Source of the DNA: Acinetobacter lactucae
GTDB taxonomy: Bacteria > Pseudomonadota > Gammaproteobacteria > Pseudomonadales > Moraxellaceae
Reading direction: 5' to 3'
NCBI RefSeq assembly: GCF_001605885.1
Contig: NZ_LRPE01000015.1
Span: forward strand, 1-51,356
DNA length: 51,356 bases
Within the stretch, counting starts at the first letter, position 1. Every line of letters starts with the position of its first letter. Position numbers and translations under genes: made by a program. The notes beneath the pieces are model-generated. The model worked only from the letters and a program-made list of their open reading frames with translations. It had not been told where the DNA came from and did no database searches. Below, piece by piece: positions 9,422-18,293 of the stretch.

Positions 9422-10327
9422 ATGCGTTTAACATCTTTGTTATTAGGCGTAGCCTTTGCTTTTTCTAATTTTCAGGCTAATGCTAATCTTGCAACTCCAG
9501 CTCATACTCAAATCCAGCAAAAAACAGGTCAACATTTGACTTATAAAATTGCTGATATTGATCCACGTTTTGGTTTAAGCCAAGACCAATTAATTCAAAT
9601 TAGTCAACAAGCTGCGGACATTTGGAAGCAAGGCACGGGACAGGATTATTTTACTTATGATCCAAATGCAAAGTTAGAAATTCGTTTAGTTTACGATAAT
9701 AGTCAAAGCCGTTCTGAACAGCGTCAAAAAATCGCAGCTCAGTTCCAACAAGAACAGCAACGTGTAATTGATGAGCAGCAACAAATTAAGCAATTGAAGC
9801 AAACTTTAAGTCAAACTCAGTCTAACCTTGAAAGTAAAAAGCAGATTTTGAATGAAAAATTGAAAAATTTTGACCAGCAAATGATGCAATTTAACCAAGG
9901 TAAATTAGCACCTGAATATAGTGCTAAATCTCTGGCTAAAACTCAGAAAGATTTGCAAAAACAAACTGTTGCTTTAAAGAAAGAAATTGCTGCTTATAAT
10001 CAGCAAGCTAAAGATTTAAATGTAAAAGTTACTCATTTTAATCAGATTAATAATGAGTTTAATAATTCATTGAACCAATTTAAGCAAAATGCTCAAGCGG
10101 ATGTCTTTAAAAAAGGTATCTACAACGGCAAACAAATTGTGATTTATGAGTTTAAGTCTATTGATGATTTACGCTTAACGATTGCTCATGAGTTAGGACA
10201 TGCGCTTGGCTTAAAACATAGTGATCAACCAAATGCATTGATGCACTCAGTTCGTAAAGATGGTGACAAAAAAATCACTGGCCTTACAGATGCTGATCGT
10301 GATCTATTAAGTGCTTTACCTCAATAA
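9422..10327 (+). CDS. secreted matrixin-like zinc metalloprotease with coiled-coil insertion (copy 2)
   Basis: 301 residues, the same length and order as the preceding gene: signal peptide (about 1-21, ending ANA), IADIDPRFGLSQDQL block, AAD-IWKQGTG helix, long Gln/Lys-rich coiled coil (about 100-225), then HELGHALGLKH near 256 and NALMHS as the Met-turn. Protein identity to copy 1 is clear in the end blocks but low in the coiled coil, so the duplication is old. The bases before the ATG are C-rich with no SD. Probably a secreted or periplasmic protease; the role is not known. Confidence 0.75.
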   Translation: MRLTSLLLGVAFAFSNFQANANLATPAHTQIQQKTGQHLTYKIADIDPRFGLSQDQLIQISQQAADIWKQGTGQDYFTYDPNAKLEIRLVYDNSQSRSEQRQKIAAQFQQEQQRVIDEQQQIKQLKQTLSQTQSNLESKKQILNEKLKNFDQQMMQFNQGKLAPEYSAKSLAKTQKDLQKQTVALKKEIAAYNQQAKDLNVKVTHFNQINNEFNNSLNQFKQNAQADVFKKGIYNGKQIVIYEFKSIDDLRLTIAHELGHALGLKHSDQPNALMHSVRKDGDKKITGLTDADRDLLSALPQ

Positions 10328-10335
10328 TTAAAGAC

Positions 10336-10389
10336 TTGATATAAAATGATGTATCTATTTCTATATAGATACATCGAAATTGATATCAA
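10336..10389. repeat. nested inverted repeat, possible operator
   Basis: A perfect 11-bp inverted repeat (GATGTATCTAT at 10348-10358 and its complement at 10365-10375, six-base spacer) is enclosed in an outer 7-bp pair (TTGATAT at 10336-10342, ATATCAA at 10383-10389). There is no T-run, so it is not an ordinary terminator. It lies about 50 bases before the SD of the gene at 10441. Confidence 0.65.
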
Positions 10390-10440
10390 AGTCATGTTAT
10401 TGTGGTCATAAGAGCTAACGAAAATAGAATGGAGATCAAG

Positions 10441-10803
10441 ATGAGTTATTATCATATCCTGATTGAAGTAAATGATCATATCAGCACAATTGAACAGACA
10501 AGAGATATTGAACTGTTTGATATTATTGAAATTAAACCATACCTCCATTCTATTCTAATTCCCTTTTTCAATGAGCATGAAATCGAGCTTGAGGATGAAA
10601 ATATCGAATATAAAGATATTCTCCATCTTGAAGTAAAACAAACACTGTTACCGATTGAACATTTAATTGAAGAAGAACAAAAGCAGTTACCAAGTGATAC
10701 TGATGTCACCATTACTGCATATGAAATCTTTAATGATCGTGACTTAAGCCAAGATGTTACTTCAGTTATTTTTGATATTTTGGAAGCGGTTAAATTAGAG
10801 TAG
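10441..10803 (+). CDS. acidic protein of unknown function
   Basis: 120 residues. The ATG at 10441 is chosen for its SD GGAGAT at 10431-10436; an upstream start in the same frame lacks one. The protein is rich in Glu, Asp and Ile (EHEIELEDENIEYKDI; EEEQKQLPSDTD), has no signal peptide or membrane segment, and looks like a compact soluble protein. It is single between a nested inverted repeat and a terminator. I recognise no family. Confidence 0.7.
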   Translation: MSYYHILIEVNDHISTIEQTRDIELFDIIEIKPYLHSILIPFFNEHEIELEDENIEYKDILHLEVKQTLLPIEHLIEEEQKQLPSDTDVTITAYEIFNDRDLSQDVTSVIFDILEAVKLE

Positions 10804-10824
10804 TAAGCTTACATAATTGCCTAT

Positions 10825-10854
10825 AAAAAAGGTCTGCTCATGCAGACCTTTTTT
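10825..10854. terminator. bidirectional terminator
   Basis: AAAAAAGGTCTGC and GCAGACCTTTTTT around a TCAT loop. It serves the gene at 10441 and, from the other strand, mltB. Confidence 0.85.
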
Positions 10855-10866
10855 ATTATTTTCAGA

Positions 10867-12159
10867 TTATTGCATCATTTTTTGAGCTTGTTCTTGACGG
10901 AATGCGCGTAAGATTTGTTGCCCTGCCCGTCCCGTTGGATTTAAACCTAAACGGGTTTGCTCCTGACGAATAGCTACACGGGTTTTATCACCAATAAGGC
11001 CATCAACTGCACCAATATCATAGCCACGATTAATCAAAAACTGTTGGATTTCACGACGCTCGGCACGTGAAGTTCCTGGATCATCAGTTGGCCAAGATGA
11101 AACAAATGGACCAGCACCTTTTAAACGATCAGATAAATGGGCAATCGCAAGTCCATAACTTTCCGCAGCGTTATAGCTGTAAATAGCATCAAAATTCTTA
11201 AATACTAAAAATACTGGACCATTTACGCCTGCAGGTGCCATTAAACCCGCTGAAGTACTGCTAGATAAAGCCCCTTGAATAAGTGGAGAACCATCAATTC
11301 GAGTTACCCCTCGTGCACTCCAGCTACTTAAAGCTTTCTTTGAACGTCGCCCTTCTCCATCAATTGACATACCTTGGGGTACTTTAACTTCAAAACCCCA
11401 CGGCATTCCTGTTTGCCACCCTGCTTTATTTAAGAAATTAGCCGTTGAAGCCAGCGCATCAGCTGTACTCGACACTAAATCTCGACGGCCATCGCCATCA
11501 AAATCAACAGCTAAACGTTCATAAGTAGATGGCATAAATTGAGTATGACCAAATGCCCCAGCCCATGAACCTTTTAATTGATCTTCGGTTAAATCACCAC
11601 GTTGTAAAATACGCATAGTGGCAAAAAACTCAGTGCGGAAATAACTTTGTCGACGACCTTCGCAACTTAAAGTTCCGAGTGCTTGTAATAAAGGATATTT
11701 TCCAGAAATATCACCAAAATTACTTTCGACACCCCACACTGCTACAATTGTTTCCGGCGGCACACCGTAGGTTTGAGAAGCACGGTTTAAAACATCTCGA
11801 TGTTGCGCCAGTTTTTGTTTACCAAGCTCAACGCGCTCTTCATCAACTAGACCAGAAAGATAATCCCAAATTGGTGTCGAAAATTCTGGTTGGTAATTTA
11901 ATTTATCAATAACTGAATAATCTGGGGTCAAGTTTTGAGTATAACGATCATAAGTTGTACCAGCCACACCAGCAGCAATTGCTTGAGAACGTAAATTTGC
12001 CAAACAGCTTTGGAAATTATTATTAGGCGTATAATCTTCGCTCGTCACTACTGGAACAGTAGCACTGCTAGATATTGTAGAACCATTAATTACGAGCTCT
12101 GCTTGAGCCTGAGTCATCGCTAAAAATACAGAGCCAACAATACAAGAAAAACGTCGCAT
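10867..12159 (-). CDS. MltB-family lytic murein transglycosylase with C-terminal peptidoglycan-binding domain
   Basis: 430 residues. The N-terminus is an export signal ending AQA before Glu21. The transglycosylase domain (about 45-330) contains VWGVESNFGD with catalytic Glu145 and GAFGHTQFMPSTYERLAVDFDGDGRRD in broken form, typical of SLT_2/MltB proteins that cleave glycan strands to 1,6-anhydroMurNAc. Residues about 365-428 form a PG_binding_1 domain (FLINRGYDIGAVDG, TRVAIRQEQ). SD AGGAT precedes the ATG. The anhydro-sugar products could later be used by AnmK (48488). The exact paralogue name is uncertain. Confidence 0.88.
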   Translation of the reverse strand: MRRFSCIVGSVFLAMTQAQAELVINGSTISSSATVPVVTSEDYTPNNNFQSCLANLRSQAIAAGVAGTTYDRYTQNLTPDYSVIDKLNYQPEFSTPIWDYLSGLVDEERVELGKQKLAQHRDVLNRASQTYGVPPETIVAVWGVESNFGDISGKYPLLQALGTLSCEGRRQSYFRTEFFATMRILQRGDLTEDQLKGSWAGAFGHTQFMPSTYERLAVDFDGDGRRDLVSSTADALASTANFLNKAGWQTGMPWGFEVKVPQGMSIDGEGRRSKKALSSWSARGVTRIDGSPLIQGALSSSTSAGLMAPAGVNGPVFLVFKNFDAIYSYNAAESYGLAIAHLSDRLKGAGPFVSSWPTDDPGTSRAERREIQQFLINRGYDIGAVDGLIGDKTRVAIRQEQTRLGLNPTGRAGQQILRAFRQEQAQKMMQ

Positions 12160-12176
12160 ATTATCCTAGTTCGATT

Positions 12177-12796
12177 TTTAAATTTAAATTTGTAAGTACC
12201 ATACCATTATGAGTCCAAAATTTCAGAGAGAAAACGTAAATTTGAATTCATAATCTCTACTTTAAATTCATTTCCTATGTTTTAAATTCAAATTTTCTAC
12301 TTTATTTTTGAATTTAAAATTCTCCTGATTGAAATTATTAGTTTTGAATTCAAAACCGATACTCAAGTTTAAATTCAAAAGTACTTCTTTTAAATTTAAA
12401 CTACAAACTTCTTTTATTGTGGATAACTTTATCCACAACAGAGCAAAAACCACTTCTATTCCTTAATTCTATTCTATATCACCTTATTATTTATTACAGG
12501 CTGGAGCCAATCACTACAGAAACCCGTATTTTTTAAATTTAAAGATCAGCCAAAAATTTTAAATTCAAAACCTCATACCAATAGACTTCTGTTTTTGAAT
12601 TTAAAAATGCACATCCAATTCCCTCATTTAAATTTAAAAATACTTTCGTGGATAACTAGTTTTAAATTCAAAAGTACCCAAAACAGTCATTTATGATTTT
12701 AAATTCAAATTATGGTAGCCTTTTTAAATTCAAAAACCCCAATTAAAGTTATCCACAGCACCAAAATATGTGAGTTCTCTTATTTTTAAATTTAAA
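12177..12796. repeat. array of TTTRAATTYAAA repeats with DnaA boxes (oriC-like)
   Basis: Fourteen exact TTTRAATTYAAA motifs start at 12177, 12281, 12307, 12343, 12368, 12389, 12532, 12558, 12594, 12627, 12661, 12698, 12723 and 12785; two partial copies are at 12241 and 12261. Most are 20-37 bases apart. The largest gap (12401-12531) contains an inverted pair of perfect DnaA boxes, TGTGGATAA (12418-12426) and TTATCCACA (12429-12437). Further boxes are at 12749-12757 (perfect) and 12647-12655 (one mismatch). The same motif occurs at oriC (32984, 33106, 33229, 33357). It fills the gap between mltB and purK. Confidence 0.85.
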
Positions 12797-12802
12797 AGAT
12801 AA

Positions 12803-12827
12803 AAAAAGCGATCCGAAGATCGCTTTT
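12803..12827 (-). terminator. terminator after purK
   Basis: AAAAAGCGATC and GATCGCTTTTT with a CGAA loop, 20 bases beyond the purK stop. Confidence 0.85.
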
Positions 12828-12846
12828 TAGAGAATTAAAAATACTT

Positions 12847-13968
12847 TTAGAGGGTCATATCTTTTGTTAAAGCAAGTGGTTCTGGCAAAATTTCTGCCAA
12901 TTGACGGCATAAATTCGTCAATTCATTACTATCCACAGGCATTAAAGTGATATGACCTAATTTGCGGCCAGCACGTTCTGACTTGTTATAAAGATGCAGA
13001 TGAGCACCATTTAAGGCAAGTACATCTTCAGTTTTAGGATGCTGACCAATAATATTGATCATAACCGTTGGGCGAACAACTTCTGTTGAGCCTAGTGGTA
13101 ATCCTGCAACAGCTCGAATATGGTTTTCAAACTGTGAACATACGGCGCCTTCAATTGACCAGTGGCCTGAGTTATGCACACGCGGTGCCATCTCATTTGC
13201 ACACAAACCTTGTTCAGTTACAAATAGCTCGAGAGTCAATACGCCTACATAGTTGAGGTGATTCAGCAAACGTGTAATGTAGTCTTGAGCAACGGGTTGC
13301 AAAGCTTCACTATTCGGTGCAGGAACAATTGAATGCGATAAGATACCATTATGATGATGATTTTCAGCCAATGGCCAAGTTTTTACTTCACCATTTTGGC
13401 CACGCACCGCAATAATTGAAACTTCGCGAGAGAATTTAACAAAGCTTTCGGCAACTAGACTTTTTGCAGGCCCAAGTTCAGCCCAAGCAGTATCAATTTG
13501 GTCCTCTGAACGAAGTACAAACTGACCTTTGCCGTCATATCCACCCGTTGCAGTCTTAAGCACGATCGGTAAACCAAGCTCAGCAACAGCCTTTTTCAAG
13601 CTTTCTAGACTATCTACTGCACGATACGGCGCAACCGGAATAGCAAGCTCATCAAATAATGCTTTTTCTGACAAACGATTTTGCGCAGTTGCTAAAGCAA
13701 TACGGGGAGGGTGCAACGTTTTGGTTTGTGTCAAAACATCCACATCTTCAACTGGCGTATTTTCAAACTCAAGACTAAAAACATCAGCACTTTCAATAAA
13801 CTGCTTTAAACCTTGCTCATCTTGGCTAGAAAAGACTTGGCCTAAAACATCTGCTGGACAATCTGTATTTGCTTCAAAAAAAGTACACTGAATATTTAAT
13901 GGTAACGCCGCTTGAGCCATCATTCGACCCAGTTGCCCACCACCAAAAATACCGATAGTTTTATCCAT
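12847..13968 (-). CDS. purK: PurK, N5-carboxyaminoimidazole ribonucleotide synthetase
   Basis: 373-residue ATP-grasp enzyme that converts AIR, ATP and bicarbonate to N5-CAIR in de novo purine synthesis. The start IGIFGGGQLGRMMAQAA is diagnostic. ATP-grasp motifs include LKTATGGYDGKGQ near 140 and ELFVTEQGLCANEMAPRVHN near 255 (metal-binding Glu and Asn). The SD GAGG precedes the ATG. It lies nine bases after purE, so the two form an operon and feed N5-CAIR directly to PurE. Confidence 0.98.
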   Translation of the reverse strand: MDKTIGIFGGGQLGRMMAQAALPLNIQCTFFEANTDCPADVLGQVFSSQDEQGLKQFIESADVFSLEFENTPVEDVDVLTQTKTLHPPRIALATAQNRLSEKALFDELAIPVAPYRAVDSLESLKKAVAELGLPIVLKTATGGYDGKGQFVLRSEDQIDTAWAELGPAKSLVAESFVKFSREVSIIAVRGQNGEVKTWPLAENHHHNGILSHSIVPAPNSEALQPVAQDYITRLLNHLNYVGVLTLELFVTEQGLCANEMAPRVHNSGHWSIEGAVCSQFENHIRAVAGLPLGSTEVVRPTVMINIIGQHPKTEDVLALNGAHLHLYNKSERAGRKLGHITLMPVDSNELTNLCRQLAEILPEPLALTKDMTL

Positions 13969-13977
13969 CTCAGCCTC

Positions 13978-14493
13978 TTACACCTGACCCGGAATATTTT
14001 TGCTTGCAACTTTATCAGTTTGCGCAGCACGGAAATCAGCAACATTTTTTGCAATTTCAGGACGAGTTAAACCTAAGATTTGTGCTGCCATAATTGCAGC
14101 ATTCGTCGCACCTGCTGGACCAATCGCCAAAGTACCCACTGCAATACCAGCTGGCATTTGTACGATTGAAAGCAAAGAGTCTACGCCATTTAAAATTGAT
14201 GATTTAACTGGCACACCTAAAACTGGTAAATCAGTTTTTGCGGCACACATTCCAGGTAAATGCGCTGCACCACCTGCACCGGCGATAATCACTTGAATAC
14301 CGCGATCACGCGCAGTTTCTGCATATTCAAATAAACGATCTGGAGTACGATGAGCAGATACCACTTCCGCTTCAAATGGGACACCAAGCTGTTTAAGCAT
14401 ATTGGCTGTGTTTTCGAGAGTTGCCCAATCAGATTGAGAACCCATAATAATTCCAACGAGAGGTTGAGCGTCTTGTGCTGCGGCCGCATTCAT
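13978..14493 (-). CDS. purE: PurE, N5-CAIR mutase
   Basis: 171 residues; it rearranges N5-CAIR to CAIR. Motifs: [10 protein letters not shown] (14-23) for phosphate binding, SAHRTPDR near 47 and [11 protein letters not shown] near 74, all class I PurE hallmarks. First gene of the purEK operon. The 5' leader has only a weak GGAA SD. No purine operator is evident to me. Confidence 0.98.
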   Translation of the reverse strand: MNAAAAQDAQPLVGIIMGSQSDWATLENTANMLKQLGVPFEAEVVSAHRTPDRLFEYAETARDRGIQVIIAGAGGAAHLPGMCAAKTDLPVLGVPVKSSILNGVDSLLSIVQMPAGIAVGTLAIGPAGATNAAIMAAQILGLTRPEIAKNVADFRAAQTDKVASKNIPGQV

Positions 14494-14862
14494 TGCTAAT
14501 GTTCCAGAGACAAAAGTAAAAGAAGATAAATCTCGACGAGAGCCAAGTTTTAAATGGTTCGGAAGCTCATTATTATAGACTGATTTTTCATCTCACGAAA
14601 ATTTAACTGACCAGCTCTGCGAATATTTTTAATATCATCAAAAAATGTCATGGTTTAACAGCGAAACATCCTCAAATTTTATTAATATAGCGCGCTTAAT
14701 CAAATCAATGCTTTTGACTATGAAAGCCCAACACTAAGAGATCAACAATTTTCTAAAATTCTAAAAAAAGCGTGTAAACATCCTACAAAATAATCTGGTA
14801 TTTAGAAGAGCAATGGCTTGTACAAAATAGAATAAATCATTTAATTCACAAGCCGTTACAGA
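14494..14862. other. intergenic region upstream of purE
   Basis: About 370 bases, AT-rich. It should hold the purE promoter and the 3' end of the DUF486 transcript. I see no convincing riboswitch, operator or ORF. Confidence 0.45.
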
Positions 14863-15228
14863 TTATTGGCTTCTAAATACGAAATAAACACAACCAAATA
14901 GGCATAACATTGCCCACAAATAATCGAGTTTAAATGGTTGTTTAAATAAGAAAATCATAAAAGGTACAAACACGACCAGTGTAACCACTTCCTGAGTGAT
15001 CTTCATTTCACCGAGTAACCAGCCTTGCGCGCTTAGCATACGAGTGGCTGGAATCATAAAACTGTATTCAAGTAAGGCAATAATCCAACCGAATAGAATC
15101 GCTTGCCAAAGTGGAGCGTGGTGCAAAAATTTAAGATGCCCATACCATGCGAGCGTCATAAAGCAGTTAGAAATAATTAATAGCGTAAAAGCTAAAACCG
15201 TTGGGCTCAAAGGCACATCCTTCATCAT
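14863..15228 (-). CDS. DUF486 / DMT-type small membrane protein
   Basis: About 121 residues with four predicted membrane helices (roughly 9-30, 40-60, 75-95, 100-118) and a short cytoplasmic loop. The pattern (NCFMTLAWYGHLK, LEYSFMIPATR, TQEVVTLVVFVPF, FVFRSQ end) is that of DUF486, small relatives of the drug/metabolite transporter superfamily. The start is uncertain: GTG 15231, ATG 15228 and ATG 15225 are consecutive and none has an SD. Transport role is an inference from the superfamily. Confidence 0.75.
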   Translation of the reverse strand: MMKDVPLSPTVLAFTLLIISNCFMTLAWYGHLKFLHHAPLWQAILFGWIIALLEYSFMIPATRMLSAQGWLLGEMKITQEVVTLVVFVPFMIFLFKQPFKLDYLWAMLCLFGCVYFVFRSQ

Positions 15229-15465
15229 CACGATGATTTAAGTATTTTAACGATACAAAATATTATAAAAGATAAAACTGTAATTCAGCTTAAATCTAAA
15301 AAATAAAGCTGTAGTTTTATTAGGGCCTCAAACACATAGAACAACAACGATTTTTGACTATCTTTTCGAGTTTAGCCTTGCTATCGTTGCTGGCAAATTT
15401 ATCAATAATGCACACATAGCAATTCATTTTAATGTTGTGTACAAAAGCAGTGGAGAAGGCGAGCA

Positions 15466-16839
15466 ATGCATCTGCATATCTTGGGTATTTGTGGAACTTT
15501 TATGGGCTCTTTAGCACTTTTGGCTCGTGATTTAGGACATAAGGTAACCGGTTCCGATTTAAACGTTTACCCTCCAATGTCTACCCAGTTAGAAAATGCA
15601 GGCATTACACTCATGCAAGGCTATGACCGTAGTCATTTACAGCCTCATCCGGACTTGGTTATTGTCGGTAATGCCATGAAACGTGGTATTGATGCCGTGG
15701 AATATATGCTGAACGAAGGCTTGCCTTATATTTCTGGGCCACAGTTCCTAGCCGACCATGTTTTACAAGGTAAACACGTGCTTGGTGTAGCGGGTACTCA
15801 CGGAAAAACAACCACAACGACTATGTTGGCTTGGGTACTTGATCAGGCGGGTTTAAATCCGGGCTTTTTAATTGGTGGTGTTCCACTTGGTTTTAGTGAA
15901 AGCGCTCGTTTAGGTGGTGGCAAATACTTCTGTGTTGAAGCCGATGAATATGACTCTGCTTTCTTTGATAAACGTTCTAAGTTTGTTCATTATCATCCGA
16001 AAACGGCGATTTTAAACAATCTTGAATTTGACCATGCCGATATTTTTGATGACCTAGCAGCGATTCAAAAGCAATTCCATCATCTTGTTCGTACCATTCC
16101 AAGTGAAGGCCGTATTATTGCGCCGATTACTGAAACGCATATTGATGAAGTACTTGAAATGGGTTGCTGGACACCAGTGATTCGTACAAGTTTAGAAGCG
16201 AATGAAAAAGCTGCTCTGTCTGCCGAATTAATTTCAATTGATGGCAGCCATTTTAAAGTACTCGAAAATGGCAACGCCGTTGGTGAAGTTAAATGGACTA
16301 TGACAGGGCAACATAGTGTCGCTAATGCTTTGGCAACCATTGCAGCCGCTCAACATGTAGGCGTTGCACTTGAAACGGCTTGTGAAGCTTTGTCTAACTT
16401 TGGCGGTGTAAAACGTCGTATGGAGTTACTCGGCACAGTCAACGGCATTGAAGTTTATGATGACTTTGCTCACCACCCAACAGCAATTGACACCACTTTA
16501 GATGGTGCACGTAAACGCTTAGGTGAACGCCGTTTATGGGCCATTATTGAACCACGTTCAAATACAATGCGTATGGGCAGTCATAAAGATGGCTTAGCAC
16601 ATTCAGCACGCTTAGCAGACGAAGTGATCTGGTATCAGCCAGAAGGCTTAGATTGGGATTTACAACCTGTAATTGAAGCTGCTTCTAATTGTGCTCAAGT
16701 CAGTCGTTCACTTGATGAAATTATTGAACGTATTGTCAATGAAGCGGGCGAGGGCGATGCTGTTGTGATTATGTCTAACGGTGGCTTTGGTGGCTTACAT
16801 CAAAAATTAATGAGCGCATTAAAAGCGAAAGCTGCTTAA
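15466..16839 (+). CDS. mpl: Mpl, UDP-N-acetylmuramate:L-Ala-gamma-D-Glu-meso-DAP ligase
   Basis: 457 residues, same as E. coli Mpl. It reattaches the recycled tripeptide L-Ala-D-Glu-DAP to UDP-MurNAc in the cytoplasm. N-terminal GICGTFMGSLALLA, ATP loop GTHGKTTTT (110-118), EADEYDSAFFDKRSKF and DDFAHHPTAI are all intact Mur-ligase motifs, and the ending SNGGFGGLHQKL is typical of Mpl. SD GGAGAAGG at 15452-15459. A strong terminator follows. With MltB and AnmK it gives the window three wall-recycling enzymes, though they are not linked. Confidence 0.97.
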   Translation: MHLHILGICGTFMGSLALLARDLGHKVTGSDLNVYPPMSTQLENAGITLMQGYDRSHLQPHPDLVIVGNAMKRGIDAVEYMLNEGLPYISGPQFLADHVLQGKHVLGVAGTHGKTTTTTMLAWVLDQAGLNPGFLIGGVPLGFSESARLGGGKYFCVEADEYDSAFFDKRSKFVHYHPKTAILNNLEFDHADIFDDLAAIQKQFHHLVRTIPSEGRIIAPITETHIDEVLEMGCWTPVIRTSLEANEKAALSAELISIDGSHFKVLENGNAVGEVKWTMTGQHSVANALATIAAAQHVGVALETACEALSNFGGVKRRMELLGTVNGIEVYDDFAHHPTAIDTTLDGARKRLGERRLWAIIEPRSNTMRMGSHKDGLAHSARLADEVIWYQPEGLDWDLQPVIEAASNCAQVSRSLDEIIERIVNEAGEGDAVVIMSNGGFGGLHQKLMSALKAKAA

Positions 16840-16862
16840 CCTCCGCTTTAGATGATTCAATA

Positions 16863-16893
16863 AAAAACGGGTTTCAAATTGAAACCCGTTTTT
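16863..16893. terminator. bidirectional terminator between mpl and ltrA
   Basis: AAAAACGGGTTTC and GAAACCCGTTTTT with an AAATT loop. It lies between convergent genes and can serve both. Confidence 0.85.
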
Positions 16894-16907
16894 ATATCAA
16901 TTACTTT

Positions 16908-18092
16908 TCAAACTTTTTCTGGTTCTATAGTAGTCATAAATTTATTAGAAACCATTAAACGTAAACTATAGACAATACCCATCGCAAAAACGCTATATCC
17001 CACGTTATTACAAATAAACGGAATACATAAAATAATAAGCGCGGTAATCGGGTAAAACCATTTTGTGATTCCAGATAAGCATTGGAACTCGTAAAGTATC
17101 CAAATACAGGTGGTATAGAGCACCACGCTCACCGCAACAACTATTCCCATATATAAATCGGAAATATGCGCATGATGGGTTGTGACATCTACGGCAGCAG
17201 CCAGCGCAGCACCGACCGCAGCAATAGTGACAAAAACAAAATAATGGCCGTATCCCCAAACAAAAGGACGTACACCTTTAATATGATGGTGATGTTCACT
17301 ACGATCAAAATAAGCCCACCACATTGCAAACATCAGTATCAATCCACCAATCATCAAGAAGACTGCAGGGATATTTATTGACTGAGTTGCTAAAGCATCA
17401 CGAATCGCATTAAAACTACCGATAATTGATTCACCCAACACAATAATTGTGAGTAGGGCATAGCGCTCTACAATATGATGAGGATGCCACGGCGTTGGAG
17501 AATATTTTTCTGCATAGATCGGAACAATAAGCTCCAACACCACTAAAAATAAAAATACGGGGATAGAAAGTATGTGGGCGAAATTAGCCACTAACCAACC
17601 AATTTGTACTAAGACTATACCTATCGCATAGCGATAAGCCGTAATTCGCCGTTCAGGATCATGTTTTGCTGCTCGTAGCCACTGGGTAACGAGCGCTAAA
17701 CGCATAATCACATAACCCACAATAATGATGTCAAAGTCCTGACTATGAAATACATCAGGAATACCTGCGGCCATGACCAAAGACCCTACAATCTGTACAA
17801 AAGTAAGGCATCGATACAATGCATCATCATTATCATATGCCGAAGCAAACCATGAAAAATTCATCCATGCCCACCACAGCGCGAAAAACACCATCAGGTA
17901 GCTTGGTAATGCATGCCAGAGGTGATTTTCAATAATTGCGTGGTGTAACTGCTGACCAGCTGTTGCAATCGCGACCACAAAAATTAAATCGAACAATAAT
18001 TCGAGGGGAGTCGCTGCTCTATGTGGTTGTTTTGGATCTCTTGGAGATAGGGGCCTCAAACTTAATTTTTTCTGTTCTTCTTGAGTAGTCAT
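16908..18092 (-). CDS. low temperature requirement protein A (LtrA) family membrane protein
   Basis: 394 residues from MTTQEEQ (18092); an upstream in-frame start would add 22 residues lacking family features. The signature AATPLELLFDLIFVVAIA is followed by about ten membrane helices and HHIVERYALLTIIVLGESII, both diagnostic of LtrA. The biochemical role is unknown; the family was named from a Listeria cold-growth mutant. No neighbour suggests a pathway. Confidence 0.85.
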   Translation of the reverse strand: MTTQEEQKKLSLRPLSPRDPKQPHRAATPLELLFDLIFVVAIATAGQQLHHAIIENHLWHALPSYLMVFFALWWAWMNFSWFASAYDNDDALYRCLTFVQIVGSLVMAAGIPDVFHSQDFDIIIVGYVIMRLALVTQWLRAAKHDPERRITAYRYAIGIVLVQIGWLVANFAHILSIPVFLFLVVLELIVPIYAEKYSPTPWHPHHIVERYALLTIIVLGESIIGSFNAIRDALATQSINIPAVFLMIGGLILMFAMWWAYFDRSEHHHHIKGVRPFVWGYGHYFVFVTIAAVGAALAAAVDVTTHHAHISDLYMGIVVAVSVVLYTTCIWILYEFQCLSGITKWFYPITALIILCIPFICNNVGYSVFAMGIVYSLRLMVSNKFMTTIEPEKV

Positions 18093-18293
18093 GAAACAAT
18101 GTTCTCGAATAAAGTGCCGAAACGTTAACACTTTAATCTCAACGCTCAGATCACGCATTAAAAATTATATAGACCTACTGTTTAATCTTTACTCATCAGT
18201 AGACTATATTTCATTTTTGTGACAATTCTTTATCAAGACATTAAGCTTAATTCTTTATCATAGCTCACGTTTTTGTTCTTGTTTGGAATATGA

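Noticed and set aside
12268..12453. ORF on the minus strand in the repeat array
   Set aside because: It is a translation of the AT-rich repeats (Leu/Asn/Phe/Lys), without SD or domain.
13529..14296. Plus-strand ORFs opposite purK and purE
   Set aside because: Shadows of well-supported genes; no start signals.
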